This document shows, piece by piece, positions 1 through 9,779 of a stretch of DNA of 64,000 bases. The stretch comes from Terriglobia bacterium (GTDB lineage: Bacteria; Acidobacteriota; Terriglobia; Bryobacterales; Bryobacteraceae). The position numbers and the translations under genes were made by a program. The notes under the pieces are model-generated. The model was not told the origin of the DNA. It saw only the letters and a program-made list of their open reading frames with translations, and did no database searches. Every line of letters begins with the position of its first letter. Position 1 is the stretch's first letter. The stretch covers positions 1-64,000 of the forward strand of contig JAIQFE010000013.1 in assembly GCA_020073445.1 (NCBI GenBank). Direction: 5' to 3'.

Positions 1-3000
1 ATTCTCTCCGTATTGACTCCGGGATCGCCTCTGATCACTTCCACGGTTCCGGGTACGGTACGTAATAACTACACCGGTCCCGTGGGCATGTCGATCACCG
101 TGGGCCCGAAGCCCCTGGTCGTCAGCTCTGTGGGCCGATTTGTAGTCTCCGGCAATACCGCGGCGCACACGATGAAGATTATCGATGCCGCCACCGGCAC
201 GCAACTTGCTTCGGTGTCCGTCGCTACCGCCGGCGGAACGGCGGGAACGTTCGCCTATGCCAACCTGGCTAGCCCGGTTACATTCAACGCCAACTCCACC
301 TATTACATCGTCAGTCTGGAAACCCTAGGCGGCGATCAGTGGTATGAGAACAACACCACTGCGCAGACGACCGGCGACGCTACCCTGGCCGGAGCGGTCT
401 ATGGCGACTCCTCGACTTACACGGCGATTCCGATGCCGGGACGCATGTATGTCCCGGTCAACATCAAGTACGTGGTCTCGTCTTCGGTCGGGGTCCTGCC
501 CACCAGCGTGGCCCTTTCGGCTTCGCAGACCCAACAGTTCACCGGAACGGTCAATGGAAGCGGCAATACCTCGGTCACCTGGTCTCTGAGCCCGAATGTC
601 GGGTCTCTCTCGGCTTCCGGTCTCTACACGGCGCCGGCTTTCGTGGCCGCTACGCAAACCGTTACTGTCACGGCCACCAGCGTCGCCGATCCCACCAAGT
701 CGGCTTCGGCTACGGTGACACTGACGCCGGTGTCCATAACCCTGGCGCCGCCGACAGCGAGTCTCTTTGCCACGCAGACGCAACAGTTCACGCCGACCGT
801 GAACGGCGCCATTAATACGGCGGTTACCTGGAGTCTGAATCCCAACGTGGGCTCGATCTCGGGAACAGGACTGTATACAGCGCCTTCCTCGATCGCCTCC
901 TCGCAAACCGTCACCGTAACGGCCTTCAGTGTGGCTGATAGCAGCAAGTCCGCGACAGCCACCATCACGCTCAATCCGCCGGCTCCGCCTGTCATCACTC
1001 AGGCGCCGCAGAGCTCCTCCGTATCGATCGGGCAGACCGCCGGCTTTACGGTTACGGCTACCGGAGCGGGACTGACCTATCAGTGGCAGAGCATGCCATC
1101 CGGCGGCAGCTTCAGCAACATCGCCTCGGCGACCTCCAGTTCCTACACCACGCCGGTTCTATCGCTTGCCGACAGCGGCACGCAGTTCCGGGTTGTGGTC
1201 ACCAATCCGCAGGGATCGGTCACCAGTAGCGCGGCGACCGTTACCGTGCAGCCCGCCGGTCTCACATTGGTTACATCCAAGACGCTCGGCCAGACCCGCA
1301 ATAACTACACCGGCTGGGTCGGAATGAAATTCACCGTGGGAGCCGCGCCCATGACCGTAACCTCCCTGGGACGCATCGTCGGCCCCGGCAACTCCGCGGC
1401 ACACATCGTGAAGATCGTGGATGCGGCCTCCGGCAACGACGTAGCGGGAGCGTCGGCTTCCGTCGCAACCCTGGGTGGAACCACCGGCGCCTTCGTATAT
1501 AGTTCTCTGTCCTCGCCGGTTACGTTACCGGCGAACACCTCCTACTACCTCGTCAGCCAGGAAACCCAAGGCGGCGATCAGTGGTACGACCTCGATTCTG
1601 TCCTGACAACCACGACTGCCGCTGCTGTCACCGGTCCGGTGTATGGATTACCCTACGCGGCATCGGTATCGGCTGGCCACAGCTACGTTCCGGTGGACCT
1701 CAAGTACACCGTCTCGGTCTCGGTAACCGTCGCTCCGCCGACCGTCACCTTGTTCGATTCGCAGACGCAGCAGTTTAGCGCCACGGTAAGTGGCACCGCC
1801 AACCAATCCGTGACCTGGACACTTAGTCCGAATGTGGGCACCATCTCGGCTGCCGGTCTGTACACGGCGCCGACGCCGATCGCCAGCACGCAGTCGATCA
1901 CGGTGACCGCCACCAGCGTGGCCGATGTGACCAAGTCCGCGACGGCCACGGTCACTCTCAGTCCGCCGTCTCCGCCAGTGATCACGCAGCAGCCGCAGAG
2001 CACCTCGGCCATTTCCGGTCAGACCGGGAGCTTCAGCGTGACCGCATCCGGTCTTGGCTTGAGCTATCAGTGGCAGAGCATGGCGGCGGGCGCAGCCAGT
2101 TTTACGAACATCGCGGGAGCGCTCTCCAGCTCTTATACCACTCCGTCCGTGACGTTTGCCGATAGCGGCACGCAGTTCCGGGTCGTGGTCACCAACGCAC
2201 AAGGCTCGGTTACCAGCAATGCGGCCACACTCTCCGTGTTGAGCCCGGGTACGCCCTTCATCACCTCCTTCACGCCCGGCACGCAGCGCAATAACTACAC
2301 GGGTTGGGTGGGCATGAAGTTCACTGTCGGCCCGACGCCTCTGGTCGTCAGTTCGCTGGGCCGCATCGTAATCGCCGGCAACAACCATGGACATAATCTG
2401 AAGATCGTCGATGCCAATACCAACACGGATCTCGGGACGGCCGCGATCACCACGGTTGGCGGTACCGCGGGTACCTTTGTCTATGGCAACCTGGCGGCTC
2501 CTGTCACTCTCAACGCCAACTCGTCTTACCTGATCCTGAGTCAGGAAGAAGACCAGGTCGACCAGTGGTACGACAACACCGCCACAGCGCTGACCACCAC
2601 GGACGCGGCCTTAGTGGGATCCACCTACGGCGGCGGCGCGCCGTATACGACCTATACGAATCCTGGCCACATGTACGTCGGCGTGAGCTTCAAGTACGCT
2701 CTGCAGTCTGCGGTCAACATCAATCCCACGTCGGCGACACTCTCGGCTTCTCAGACCCAGCAGTTCACCAGCACGGTCGCCGGCGGTGTCAGTTGGTCGA
2801 TTAGCCCGAACGTCGGGACTATTTCGGCCTCGGGTCTCTACAGTCCCCCGGCTAATATCGCCTCGACGCAGACCGTAACTGTAACGGCCACCAGCGTGAC
2901 CGACAACACCAAGTCGGCGTCCGCTGCCGTAACCTTGATTCCGGTCTCCGTCACGGTTGCGCCGCCCGCGGCTCCTCTCTTTGCCTCGCAGACGCAGCAG

Positions 3001-6000
3001 TTCACTGCGACCGTGACCGGAACCAACAACACTTCGGTTAACTGGACCATTAATCCGAACGTTGGGTCGATCTCGGCAAGCGGCCTGTACACGGCGCCTT
3101 CTTCGATAGCATCCGTGCAGACGGTTACCGTTACGGCCACCAGCGTGGCCGATAACACTAAGTTCGCGACAGCCACGGTCACGCTCGAACCGCCTGCTCC
3201 GCCGATCATCACAGTGGCGCCTCAGAACGCCGCGGTCTTCAGCGGACAGACCGCCACCTTCAGCGTCACGGCATCCGGCCTGAATCTGACCTATCAATGG
3301 CAGATCATGCCGTCCGGCGGCAGCTTCACCGACATCGCCGGCGCGACCTCCACTTCCTACACCACGCCTACCCTGGCGCTATCGGATAACGGCACGCAGT
3401 TCCGTGTGGTGGTCACCAATCCGCAGGGATCGGTTCCCAGCAATGCCGCCACGCTCAGCGTGCTGCAGGCCGGTGTCACTCTGGTGACCTCCAAGACGCT
3501 CGGAACAGCGCGTAACAATTTCACGGGTTGGGTCGGCATGAAGATTACCGTAGGCGGAGCGCCCATGACGGTCAGCTCCGTAGGCCGCGCCGTCGGTCCT
3601 AACAACACCGCTGTGCACACGGTAAAGATCGTGGATGCGATTACCGGCAACGACCTGGCTTCGGCTTCTGTGGCGACCACGGGTCTAGCCCCGGGCACCT
3701 TCGCTTACGGCAATCTGGGTTCACCGGTCACACTCAACGCCAACGCTGCTTACTACATCGTCAGTCAGGAAACGATCGGTGGCGATCAATGGTATGACCT
3801 TGATTCCACGGTGCAGACTACGACGGCAGCCACCGTCAACGGTCCTGTCTATGGAACGCCCTATGCCCCCGGAGGGCCGGCCGGCCACAGTTATGTCCCG
3901 GTCGACCTCAAATACAACGCCTCGGTTTCAGTGACCGTCGCCCCGCCGACGGCCAGCTTGTTCGATTCGCAGACGCAGCAGTTCACGGCCACGGTCAATG
4001 GCGCCGGTAACACAGCGGTGACCTGGACCATCAATCCGAACGTGGGCACGATCTCGACGGGCGGCCTGTACACCGCGCCCGCCCCGATTACCACCACGCA
4101 GACGATCACCGTTACGGCCACCAGCGTGGCTGACGTGACCAAGTCGGCCTCCGCCACCGTCACGCTCAATCCGCCGGCTCCGCCTTCGATTACTCAGGCG
4201 CCGCAGAACGCATCCGTAGTAGTCGGGCAAACCGCGAACTTCAGCGTGACCGCCAGCGGCCTGGGCTTGAGCTACCAGTGGCAGAGCATGGCGCCCGGCG
4301 GCGGCAGCTTCACCAATATCGCTGGAGCGACCGCCAGCTCCTACACTACCCCGGCTACGGCGCTGGCAGATGGCGGCACGCAATTCCGTGTCGTCGTCAC
4401 GAATGCGCAAGGCTCTGCGACCAGCAATGCAGCCACTCTCTCGGTGGTGTCGCCCGGAACGGTCTTCGCCACCTCCGTCGTCCTCGGGCCGGGCCGCAAT
4501 GATTACTCGGGCTATGTTGGCATGAAGATCACGATCGGCCCCAGTGCACTGGTCGTCAGTTCCGTGGGCCGTTACGTGGCCCCGCTCAACGCCCAATCGC
4601 ACACCGTGACGATTATCGACGCGGCTACCGGCAACCAGCTCGGCACGGCTTCCGTAAACACCGCGGGTGGGACCGTGGGAACCTTCGCGTACGCCAACCT
4701 GGCGTCGCCTGTCACGCTCAACGCCAACGCGATTTACTACATCATGAGTCAGGAAACGCAAGGCGGCGATCAGTGGTACGACAACACCACCACTGCGCAG
4801 ACCACCGCTGATGCGAACCTGATGGGCTCGGTCTACGGAGTCGGTTGGCCGTACATCTCGCACGACACTGCCGGACGCATGTATGTCCCGGTCAACTTCA
4901 AGTACGTCGTCGGGAGTTTGATGACGGTTGCTCCCAACACGGCAACTCTTTCTGCCTCCCAGACTCAGCAATTCACGGCGACGATCAGCAGCGGCAACAA
5001 CGCCGTCACCTGGTCGATCAATCCGAACGTGGGCAGCATCTCGAGCACCGGTTTGTACACCGCGCCAGCGAGCATCGCTTCTGCGCAATCGGTCACTGTC
5101 ACCGCCACTAGCGTGGCCGATAACACGAAGTCGGCTTCCGCCACGGTAACTCTGACGCCGGTCGCTGTCACCATCGCGCCGAACAGTGTCGCGTTGTCCG
5201 GCGGTCAGACCCAGCAGTTCACGCCGACCGTAACCGGGACCGGCACCACGTCGGTCAACTGGACCATCAATCCCAACGTGGGTTCCGTCTCCGCTGCCGG
5301 CCTCTACACGGCACCGGCTACCGTCACTTCCGGTCAGACCGTCACGGTCACTGCCACCAGCACAGTCGACAACACCAAGTCCGGTTCCGCAACCGTGACG
5401 CTGGTGCCCGTAGCGGTTACCGTCGCCCCGCCGACGGCCAGCCTGTTTGCCTCGCAGACGCAGCAATACACAGCGACGGTGACAGGAACCGGCAACACCT
5501 CGGTCACCTGGAGCATCGGCGCCAGCGATCCCGGATCGATCTCCGGCACCGGCCTCTACACCGCGCCTTCTTCGATCGCCTCGACGCAGACCGTTACCGT
5601 CACAGCCACCAGCGTGGCGGATAACACCAAGCTCGGGACCGCGACGGTCACGCTCAATCCGCCGCTGCCTCCGTCGATCACGCAGCAGCCTCAGGCTACA
5701 ACAGTCCAGGCTGGACAGACCGCCACCTTCAGCGTGACCGCCTCCGGCTTGAACCTGAGCTACCAATGGCAGTCGATGCCGTCCGGCGGTAGCTTCTCGA
5801 ACATCGCCGGCGCGACTTCGAGTTCGTACACTACGCCGGTCACCAACGCATCCGATAGCGGCACGCAGTTCCGCTGCGTGGTAACCAACCCGCAAGGATC
5901 CGCCACCAGCAATCCCGCGACGCTGACCGTCCAATTGGCAGGCGTGAACTTCATTACTTCGCGCACGCCCGGAACCGATCGGAACAACTACTCCGGCTAC

Positions 6001-7386
6001 GTCGGAATGACCATAACGGTCGGGCCGGTGCCCATGACCGTAAGCTCCATCGGAAGATTTATTGGAGTGCAGCACTCCAACACGCACCTGTTGAAGATCG
6101 TGGACGCGTCCAACAGCACGGATGTGGCCTCCGTATCGATCAGCACCACCGGAGCTGCGCCCGGAACGTTCGTCTACGGCAACCTGGCGTCCGCTGTCAC
6201 GCTCACCGCGAATCATGTTTACTACGTAGTGAGCCAGGAGGCCGCCGGCGCAGACGATTGGTATGATGCCGATTCTCTGGTCCAAACCACCTCGGCGGCG
6301 ACCGTAACTGGACCGGTATACGGATTGCCGTACGCTCCGGCCACTCAGGCGGGCCACAGCTATGTGATCCTCGACCTGAAGTACACGGTTCCCGTTTCGG
6401 TCAGCGTGGCCCCCGGCACCTCCAGCTTGTCCACGAATCAAACGCAGCAGTTCACGGCGACCGTCACTGGAACTGCCACCACATCGGTGACCTGGACGCT
6501 TAGTCCGAACGTCGGCACCATTTCGGCCGCTGGTCTGTACACCGCACCGAGCTCCATCGCTTCGACTCAATCCGTCACGGTGACGGCCACCAGCGTGGCG
6601 GATGTCACCAAGTCGGCCTCGGCAACAGTAACTCTGAATCCGCCTGCGCCGCCCGCGATCACGCAGCAACCGCAGAGCGCGACGACGCTGGTCGGACAGA
6701 CCGCCACCTTCAGCGTGACGGCCTCCGGCACGGGACTGAGCTATCAATGGCAGTCCATGCCTTCGGGCGGCAGCTTCAGCAACATCAGTGGAGCTACGTC
6801 GAGTACCTACACCACCCCGCTTGCCGCGCTTGCCGATAATGGCACGCAGTTCCGCTGTGTCGTGACCAACGGACAGGGCTCCGCGACCAGCAACGCGGCC
6901 ACACTCTCCGTATCCAACGCGACGGCCTTTGTGACTTCGAAGACTCTCGGAACCGCCCGCAGCGACTATAGTGGCTGGCTGGGCGTCAAAATAACCGTCG
7001 GAAACGCCTCGATGATCGTCGGGGCCCTGGGACGCATCGTCGCCCCGGGCAACGTGGGCACGCACGTAGTGAAGATCGTGAACGCCACCACCGGCGCCGA
7101 CATCGCGTCCGTCACGGTTGCCACGTCGGGCGGCACCGCCGGAACGTTCGCCTACACCGCGTTGTCGACTCCAGTCACGTTAAACGCCAACACGAGTTAC
7201 TTCATCCTGAGCCAGGAAGGGCAAATCGGAGAGGCTTGGTATGACAACGACACTTCGGTGACAAACACTGCCGATGCTGTCGTTTCAGGCGCGATCTACG
7301 GTACCACTGCGCCCTATAGCCTCGCTTCTGCGCCGGCCGGTCATATGTACGTGCCGGTCGATTTCAAGTACGCTCTGGGCCAGTAA
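1..7386 (+). CDS. Giant modular Ig-like repeat surface protein (5' end outside window)
   Basis: The reading frame is open from the first base, so the start lies upstream; the visible part is 2461 codons. It is built from three modules. D (about 150 aa, hallmark RNNYTGWVGM near its start and GGDQWYD near its middle) occurs 7 times. B (about 80 aa, hallmark SQTQQFTATV, ending TKSASATVTL) occurs 10 times and resembles bacterial Ig-like (Big) domains. I (about 93 aa, hallmark GQTATFSVTASG, SYQWQSM, GTQFRVVVTN) occurs 6 times and resembles immunoglobulin folds. Order is D-B-B-I-D-B-I-D-B-B-I-D-B-I-D-B-B-B-I-D-B-I-D. The protein ends just after the seventh D with VPVDFKYALGQ; there is no C-terminal sorting signal, membrane anchor or obvious catalytic domain. 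Ser/Thr/Ala/Val-rich composition fits an extracellular stalk or adhesin, which is inference. D was not recognised as a named family. Confidence 0.85.
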   Translation: MLSVLTPGSPLITSTVPGTVRNNYTGPVGMSITVGPKPLVVSSVGRFVVSGNTAAHTMKIIDAATGTQLASVSVATAGGTAGTFAYANLASPVTFNANSTYYIVSLETLGGDQWYENNTTAQTTGDATLAGAVYGDSSTYTAIPMPGRMYVPVNIKYVVSSSVGVLPTSVALSASQTQQFTGTVNGSGNTSVTWSLSPNVGSLSASGLYTAPAFVAATQTVTVTATSVADPTKSASATVTLTPVSITLAPPTASLFATQTQQFTPTVNGAINTAVTWSLNPNVGSISGTGLYTAPSSIASSQTVTVTAFSVADSSKSATATITLNPPAPPVITQAPQSSSVSIGQTAGFTVTATGAGLTYQWQSMPSGGSFSNIASATSSSYTTPVLSLADSGTQFRVVVTNPQGSVTSSAATVTVQPAGLTLVTSKTLGQTRNNYTGWVGMKFTVGAAPMTVTSLGRIVGPGNSAAHIVKIVDAASGNDVAGASASVATLGGTTGAFVYSSLSSPVTLPANTSYYLVSQETQGGDQWYDLDSVLTTTTAAAVTGPVYGLPYAASVSAGHSYVPVDLKYTVSVSVTVAPPTVTLFDSQTQQFSATVSGTANQSVTWTLSPNVGTISAAGLYTAPTPIASTQSITVTATSVADVTKSATATVTLSPPSPPVITQQPQSTSAISGQTGSFSVTASGLGLSYQWQSMAAGAASFTNIAGALSSSYTTPSVTFADSGTQFRVVVTNAQGSVTSNAATLSVLSPGTPFITSFTPGTQRNNYTGWVGMKFTVGPTPLVVSSLGRIVIAGNNHGHNLKIVDANTNTDLGTAAITTVGGTAGTFVYGNLAAPVTLNANSSYLILSQEEDQVDQWYDNTATALTTTDAALVGSTYGGGAPYTTYTNPGHMYVGVSFKYALQSAVNINPTSATLSASQTQQFTSTVAGGVSWSISPNVGTISASGLYSPPANIASTQTVTVTATSVTDNTKSASAAVTLIPVSVTVAPPAAPLFASQTQQFTATVTGTNNTSVNWTINPNVGSISASGLYTAPSSIASVQTVTVTATSVADNTKFATATVTLEPPAPPIITVAPQNAAVFSGQTATFSVTASGLNLTYQWQIMPSGGSFTDIAGATSTSYTTPTLALSDNGTQFRVVVTNPQGSVPSNAATLSVLQAGVTLVTSKTLGTARNNFTGWVGMKITVGGAPMTVSSVGRAVGPNNTAVHTVKIVDAITGNDLASASVATTGLAPGTFAYGNLGSPVTLNANAAYYIVSQETIGGDQWYDLDSTVQTTTAATVNGPVYGTPYAPGGPAGHSYVPVDLKYNASVSVTVAPPTASLFDSQTQQFTATVNGAGNTAVTWTINPNVGTISTGGLYTAPAPITTTQTITVTATSVADVTKSASATVTLNPPAPPSITQAPQNASVVVGQTANFSVTASGLGLSYQWQSMAPGGGSFTNIAGATASSYTTPATALADGGTQFRVVVTNAQGSATSNAATLSVVSPGTVFATSVVLGPGRNDYSGYVGMKITIGPSALVVSSVGRYVAPLNAQSHTVTIIDAATGNQLGTASVNTAGGTVGTFAYANLASPVTLNANAIYYIMSQETQGGDQWYDNTTTAQTTADANLMGSVYGVGWPYISHDTAGRMYVPVNFKYVVGSLMTVAPNTATLSASQTQQFTATISSGNNAVTWSINPNVGSISSTGLYTAPASIASAQSVTVTATSVADNTKSASATVTLTPVAVTIAPNSVALSGGQTQQFTPTVTGTGTTSVNWTINPNVGSVSAAGLYTAPATVTSGQTVTVTATSTVDNTKSGSATVTLVPVAVTVAPPTASLFASQTQQYTATVTGTGNTSVTWSIGASDPGSISGTGLYTAPSSIASTQTVTVTATSVADNTKLGTATVTLNPPLPPSITQQPQATTVQAGQTATFSVTASGLNLSYQWQSMPSGGSFSNIAGATSSSYTTPVTNASDSGTQFRCVVTNPQGSATSNPATLTVQLAGVNFITSRTPGTDRNNYSGYVGMTITVGPVPMTVSSIGRFIGVQHSNTHLLKIVDASNSTDVASVSISTTGAAPGTFVYGNLASAVTLTANHVYYVVSQEAAGADDWYDADSLVQTTSAATVTGPVYGLPYAPATQAGHSYVILDLKYTVPVSVSVAPGTSSLSTNQTQQFTATVTGTATTSVTWTLSPNVGTISAAGLYTAPSSIASTQSVTVTATSVADVTKSASATVTLNPPAPPAITQQPQSATTLVGQTATFSVTASGTGLSYQWQSMPSGGSFSNISGATSSTYTTPLAALADNGTQFRCVVTNGQGSATSNAATLSVSNATAFVTSKTLGTARSDYSGWLGVKITVGNASMIVGALGRIVAPGNVGTHVVKIVNATTGADIASVTVATSGGTAGTFAYTALSTPVTLNANTSYFILSQEGQIGEAWYDNDTSVTNTADAVVSGAIYGTTAPYSLASAPAGHMYVPVDFKYALGQ
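46..7386 (+). repeat. Higher-order coding tandem repeat, unit about 2.2 kb
   Basis: The D modules begin near 46, 1264, 2250, 3475, 4465, 5944 and 6926. Odd-numbered D modules are followed by two B modules and one I (three B in the fifth), even-numbered ones by a single B and one I. The D1 to D3 hallmark distance is about 2224 bp, D3 to D5 about 2212 bp, and D5 to D7 about 2462 bp, the excess matching one extra B module. The repeat is therefore a two-step unit (D-B-B-I-D-B-I) copied in tandem, followed by a terminal D. Confidence 0.8.
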
Positions 7387-7425
7387 GCAACTACCATGGA
7401 AATAAGCCAACAAGGAGAAGCGACG

Positions 7426-7674
7426 TTGAGTGAGGAAGCGGTTCTTGCCAGAATCGAAGCAGCTGTCGGTGAAATTGCCGAGTCGAAGGGTGCTGCTCAG
7501 CCTAAAGTCAGTGCTTCGAGCAGAATGCTCGGCGGTGAACTGCCGATCGACTCTCTGGACCTGGCGACCATAGTCCTGCGGCTGGATACCGAGACTGGGC
7601 AACGTCCGTTCGAGGACGGCTTCATCGAATTCCACACCGCGGGGGAACTGGCGAAGCTGTATTCCCAGCCATGA
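7426..7674 (+). CDS. Acyl carrier protein
   Basis: Small acidic protein of 82 residues with the ACP signature PIDSLDLA; the serine is the expected 4'-phosphopantetheine attachment site, preceded by a GG-containing loop as in many ACPs. The start chosen is TTG at 7426 because AAGGAG lies at 7412-7417, 8 nt upstream; the in-frame ATG at 7396 has no ribosome binding site and would place that AAGGAG inside the coding region. Its stop overlaps the ligase start in an ATGA (7671-7674), implying translational coupling. As a carrier it would hold an acyl group loaded by the adjacent AMP-forming ligase and reduced by the SDR. Substrate unknown. Confidence 0.85.
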   Translation: MSEEAVLARIEAAVGEIAESKGAAQPKVSASSRMLGGELPIDSLDLATIVLRLDTETGQRPFEDGFIEFHTAGELAKLYSQP

Positions 7675-9005
7675 GCCTCCTGCGCGCCGCACTTGACGCT
7701 TCGGCGGAAGTCCCATTCGTCCTAAATACCTTCGGTTGCGTCCGCCGTTCTAGCATTTTGGACGCAGCCGACCGGCTGAAACAGCAGCTCGCCGATCGCA
7801 AGATCCAGCGGCTTCTGCTGCAATCCAACGATCCTGCCCAAATCGTCGCGGCTCTGGTGGCCTGCGCCGATGCGCACACCGATCTGGTGATCGCGCACGA
7901 TTACCTGGACCGCGGTCTGATCGATCGCGTTATCGAGGATGTGAGTGTGGATGCCGTGGCGTGCCAGGAAGTTGGCCACATCCGTGCCGTCCCTGGCGCG
8001 GGCGGAAGCAGCGAACCCGCATCGGGAAAAGTTCTGCTGATGACCTCCGGCACCACCGGCGTCCCCAAAGTCGCCGCACACACGTTAGACAAATTGTTGG
8101 ACCGGATCCGAGCCACTTCTTCCGTAGAGTCGAACGTAGGCGGACGGTGGCTGCTGACCTATCAGCCAACCGGATTTGCCGGATTGCAAGTGATTCTCAC
8201 GGCGTGCCTGACTTCAGGCAGCGTTGTGATCGCCTCTGACCGTACCCCCAGCGAGTTCGCAGAAGCCGTCGAGCGCCACGCGGTCACTCACATCAGCGGG
8301 ACCGCAACATTCTGGCGGTCGTTCTTAGTGGCCCGCCGAGGTTTGCTCGCCGGCGGTAGCACTTCGCCCGGCAGCTTGAGGCAAATCACCTTGGGCGGGG
8401 AAGCCGTCGATCAAACTCTTCTCGATCGCTTGGCCGCTGCCTTCCCGGATACCCGGATCACGCAAATCTACGCCTCTACCGAAGGCGGCGCCCTGTTTGC
8501 GGTGCACGATCAAAAGGAAGGATTCCCGGCCGCCTGGCTCGAGCAGGGCGTGCAAGGTTCGCGCCTGCGAGTGGTCGATGATGAGTTGCAGGTCCTGAGT
8601 CCTCGCAAGATGCTGGGCTATGCTTCCGGCCAGGCCTCGCCGATCAGCGGCGACGGCTGGCTCGGTACTGGCGACCTGGTGCGGGTGGATCAGGATCGCG
8701 TACGGTTTGTCGGGCGCCGCGATGCTCTGATCAATATCGCCGGGTCAAAAGTCTTTCCGAATGAGATCGAAACCTTCCTGCTCAGCCTGCCGGGGATTAC
8801 CGAGGCTAAAGTCAGGGGCGTGCCGAGTCCGATAACTGGACAGGCAGTGCTCGCCGAAATCGTGGTCGAAAAAGGTACCGACGCAGAACCAGTCCGGCGC
8901 GCGACCATGCAAAGCTGCCGGAGCCAGCTGGCGCGGCACAAAGTGCCGAGTATGATCCGGGTCCTGCCTGCGATCGAGGTGAGTCCGTCGGGCAAGAAGG
9001 CCTAG
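7671..9005 (+). CDS. AMP-forming acyl ligase (ANL superfamily)
   Basis: 444 residues. The adenylation signature TSGTTGVPK is at about 125-133, followed by a YASTEGG-type A5 motif, GWLGTGDL (A7), the hinge GRRDALINIAGSKVFPNEIE (A8) and a C-terminal PSGKK carrying the likely catalytic lysine. Family knowledge: these enzymes activate a carboxylic acid as an acyl-AMP and pass it to CoA or a carrier protein. The part before the P-loop is only about 120 residues, shorter than in typical acyl-CoA synthetases, so it resembles the compact ligases that load stand-alone ACPs. Overlap with the upstream ACP gene supports that ACP as the acceptor. Substrate cannot be read from sequence. Confidence 0.85.
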   Translation: MSLLRAALDASAEVPFVLNTFGCVRRSSILDAADRLKQQLADRKIQRLLLQSNDPAQIVAALVACADAHTDLVIAHDYLDRGLIDRVIEDVSVDAVACQEVGHIRAVPGAGGSSEPASGKVLLMTSGTTGVPKVAAHTLDKLLDRIRATSSVESNVGGRWLLTYQPTGFAGLQVILTACLTSGSVVIASDRTPSEFAEAVERHAVTHISGTATFWRSFLVARRGLLAGGSTSPGSLRQITLGGEAVDQTLLDRLAAAFPDTRITQIYASTEGGALFAVHDQKEGFPAAWLEQGVQGSRLRVVDDELQVLSPRKMLGYASGQASPISGDGWLGTGDLVRVDQDRVRFVGRRDALINIAGSKVFPNEIETFLLSLPGITEAKVRGVPSPITGQAVLAEIVVEKGTDAEPVRRATMQSCRSQLARHKVPSMIRVLPAIEVSPSGKKA

Positions 9006-9017
9006 AGCAGAAGAATA

Positions 9018-9773
9018 ATGCAGGAAACTCAAGCGCACAAGCATGTCATTGTCACCGGCGGGAGCCGCGGGCTGGGAGAAGCGATGGTGCGATCGCTCCT
9101 CGAGAAAGGCTATCGGGTATCTGCCTGCAGCCGCTCGCGCTCGCCCTTCGTCGAGGAAGTAGAGAAGGACGCAAACCTCCGCTGCCGTTTTTTTTGGCAC
9201 GCCTGCTCGGTAGGCGAATCGGAAGACGTTCAACAATTCGTGCGCGCCTCCGCGGAATGGGCCGGCGAAGACGGCATTTACGGTCTCATCAACAACGCCG
9301 GCGTCGCGAAGGCTGGAATTCTAGCCACGTTCCCCGATGTGGAATCGGAGCGGATCATTCAGGTCAATCTGATCGGTGCCATCCAGATGGCCCGCGCTGT
9401 TTCCGGAGTGATGCTGCGGGGAGGAAAGCCGGGCCGCATCATTAATATCAGTTCGATCATTGGCTCCCGCGGGTATAACGGCTTGGCGGCGTACTCCGCC
9501 TCGAAAGCCGGGATGGATGGATTGACGCGCGCGTTGGCCCGCGAGTTGGGCCGCCGCGCCATCACCGTCAACTCAATCGCTCCGGGCTACATCCGAACGG
9601 AAATGTCGTCCACGCTGGATGATCAGCAACTGGATCAGATCGTCCGCCGGACTCCGCTCGGGCGCTTGGCGAGCGCCGAAGATATCGTGGGTCTGGTCAA
9701 CTTCCTCCTCAGCAGCGAGGCCAGTATGCTCACGGGCCAAACCATTACAGTGGATGGAGGAGTGAGCTGCTAA
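9018..9773 (+). CDS. SDR-family 3-oxoacyl-ACP reductase-like oxidoreductase
   Basis: 251 residues, normal length for a classical short-chain dehydrogenase. The cofactor motif TGGSRGLG is at 13-20, NNAG follows, the catalytic serine lies in NISS and the catalytic pair is in YSASK near 158-162. The C-terminus LTGQTITVDGG is typical of FabG-like enzymes. It probably reduces a 3-keto group with NAD(P)H, possibly on the ACP encoded two genes upstream. Spacing of 12 nt after the ligase and 6 nt before the next gene places it in one operon. A dedicated role outside primary fatty acid synthesis is inferred from context only. Confidence 0.85.
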   Translation: MQETQAHKHVIVTGGSRGLGEAMVRSLLEKGYRVSACSRSRSPFVEEVEKDANLRCRFFWHACSVGESEDVQQFVRASAEWAGEDGIYGLINNAGVAKAGILATFPDVESERIIQVNLIGAIQMARAVSGVMLRGGKPGRIINISSIIGSRGYNGLAAYSASKAGMDGLTRALARELGRRAITVNSIAPGYIRTEMSSTLDDQQLDQIVRRTPLGRLASAEDIVGLVNFLLSSEASMLTGQTITVDGGVSC

Positions 9774-9779
9774 CCGAGG

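Noticed and set aside
3928-7065. Minus-strand open frame of 1045 codons
   Set aside because: It is antisense to the Ig-repeat gene, very rich in Arg/Gly/His, and inherits its length from the repeats and GC bias; the plus strand has clear domains.
1-7386. Repeats resembling a CRISPR or satellite array
   Set aside because: The period is that of protein modules (about 240-450 bp) and the repeats are coding, not short identical repeats with spacers.
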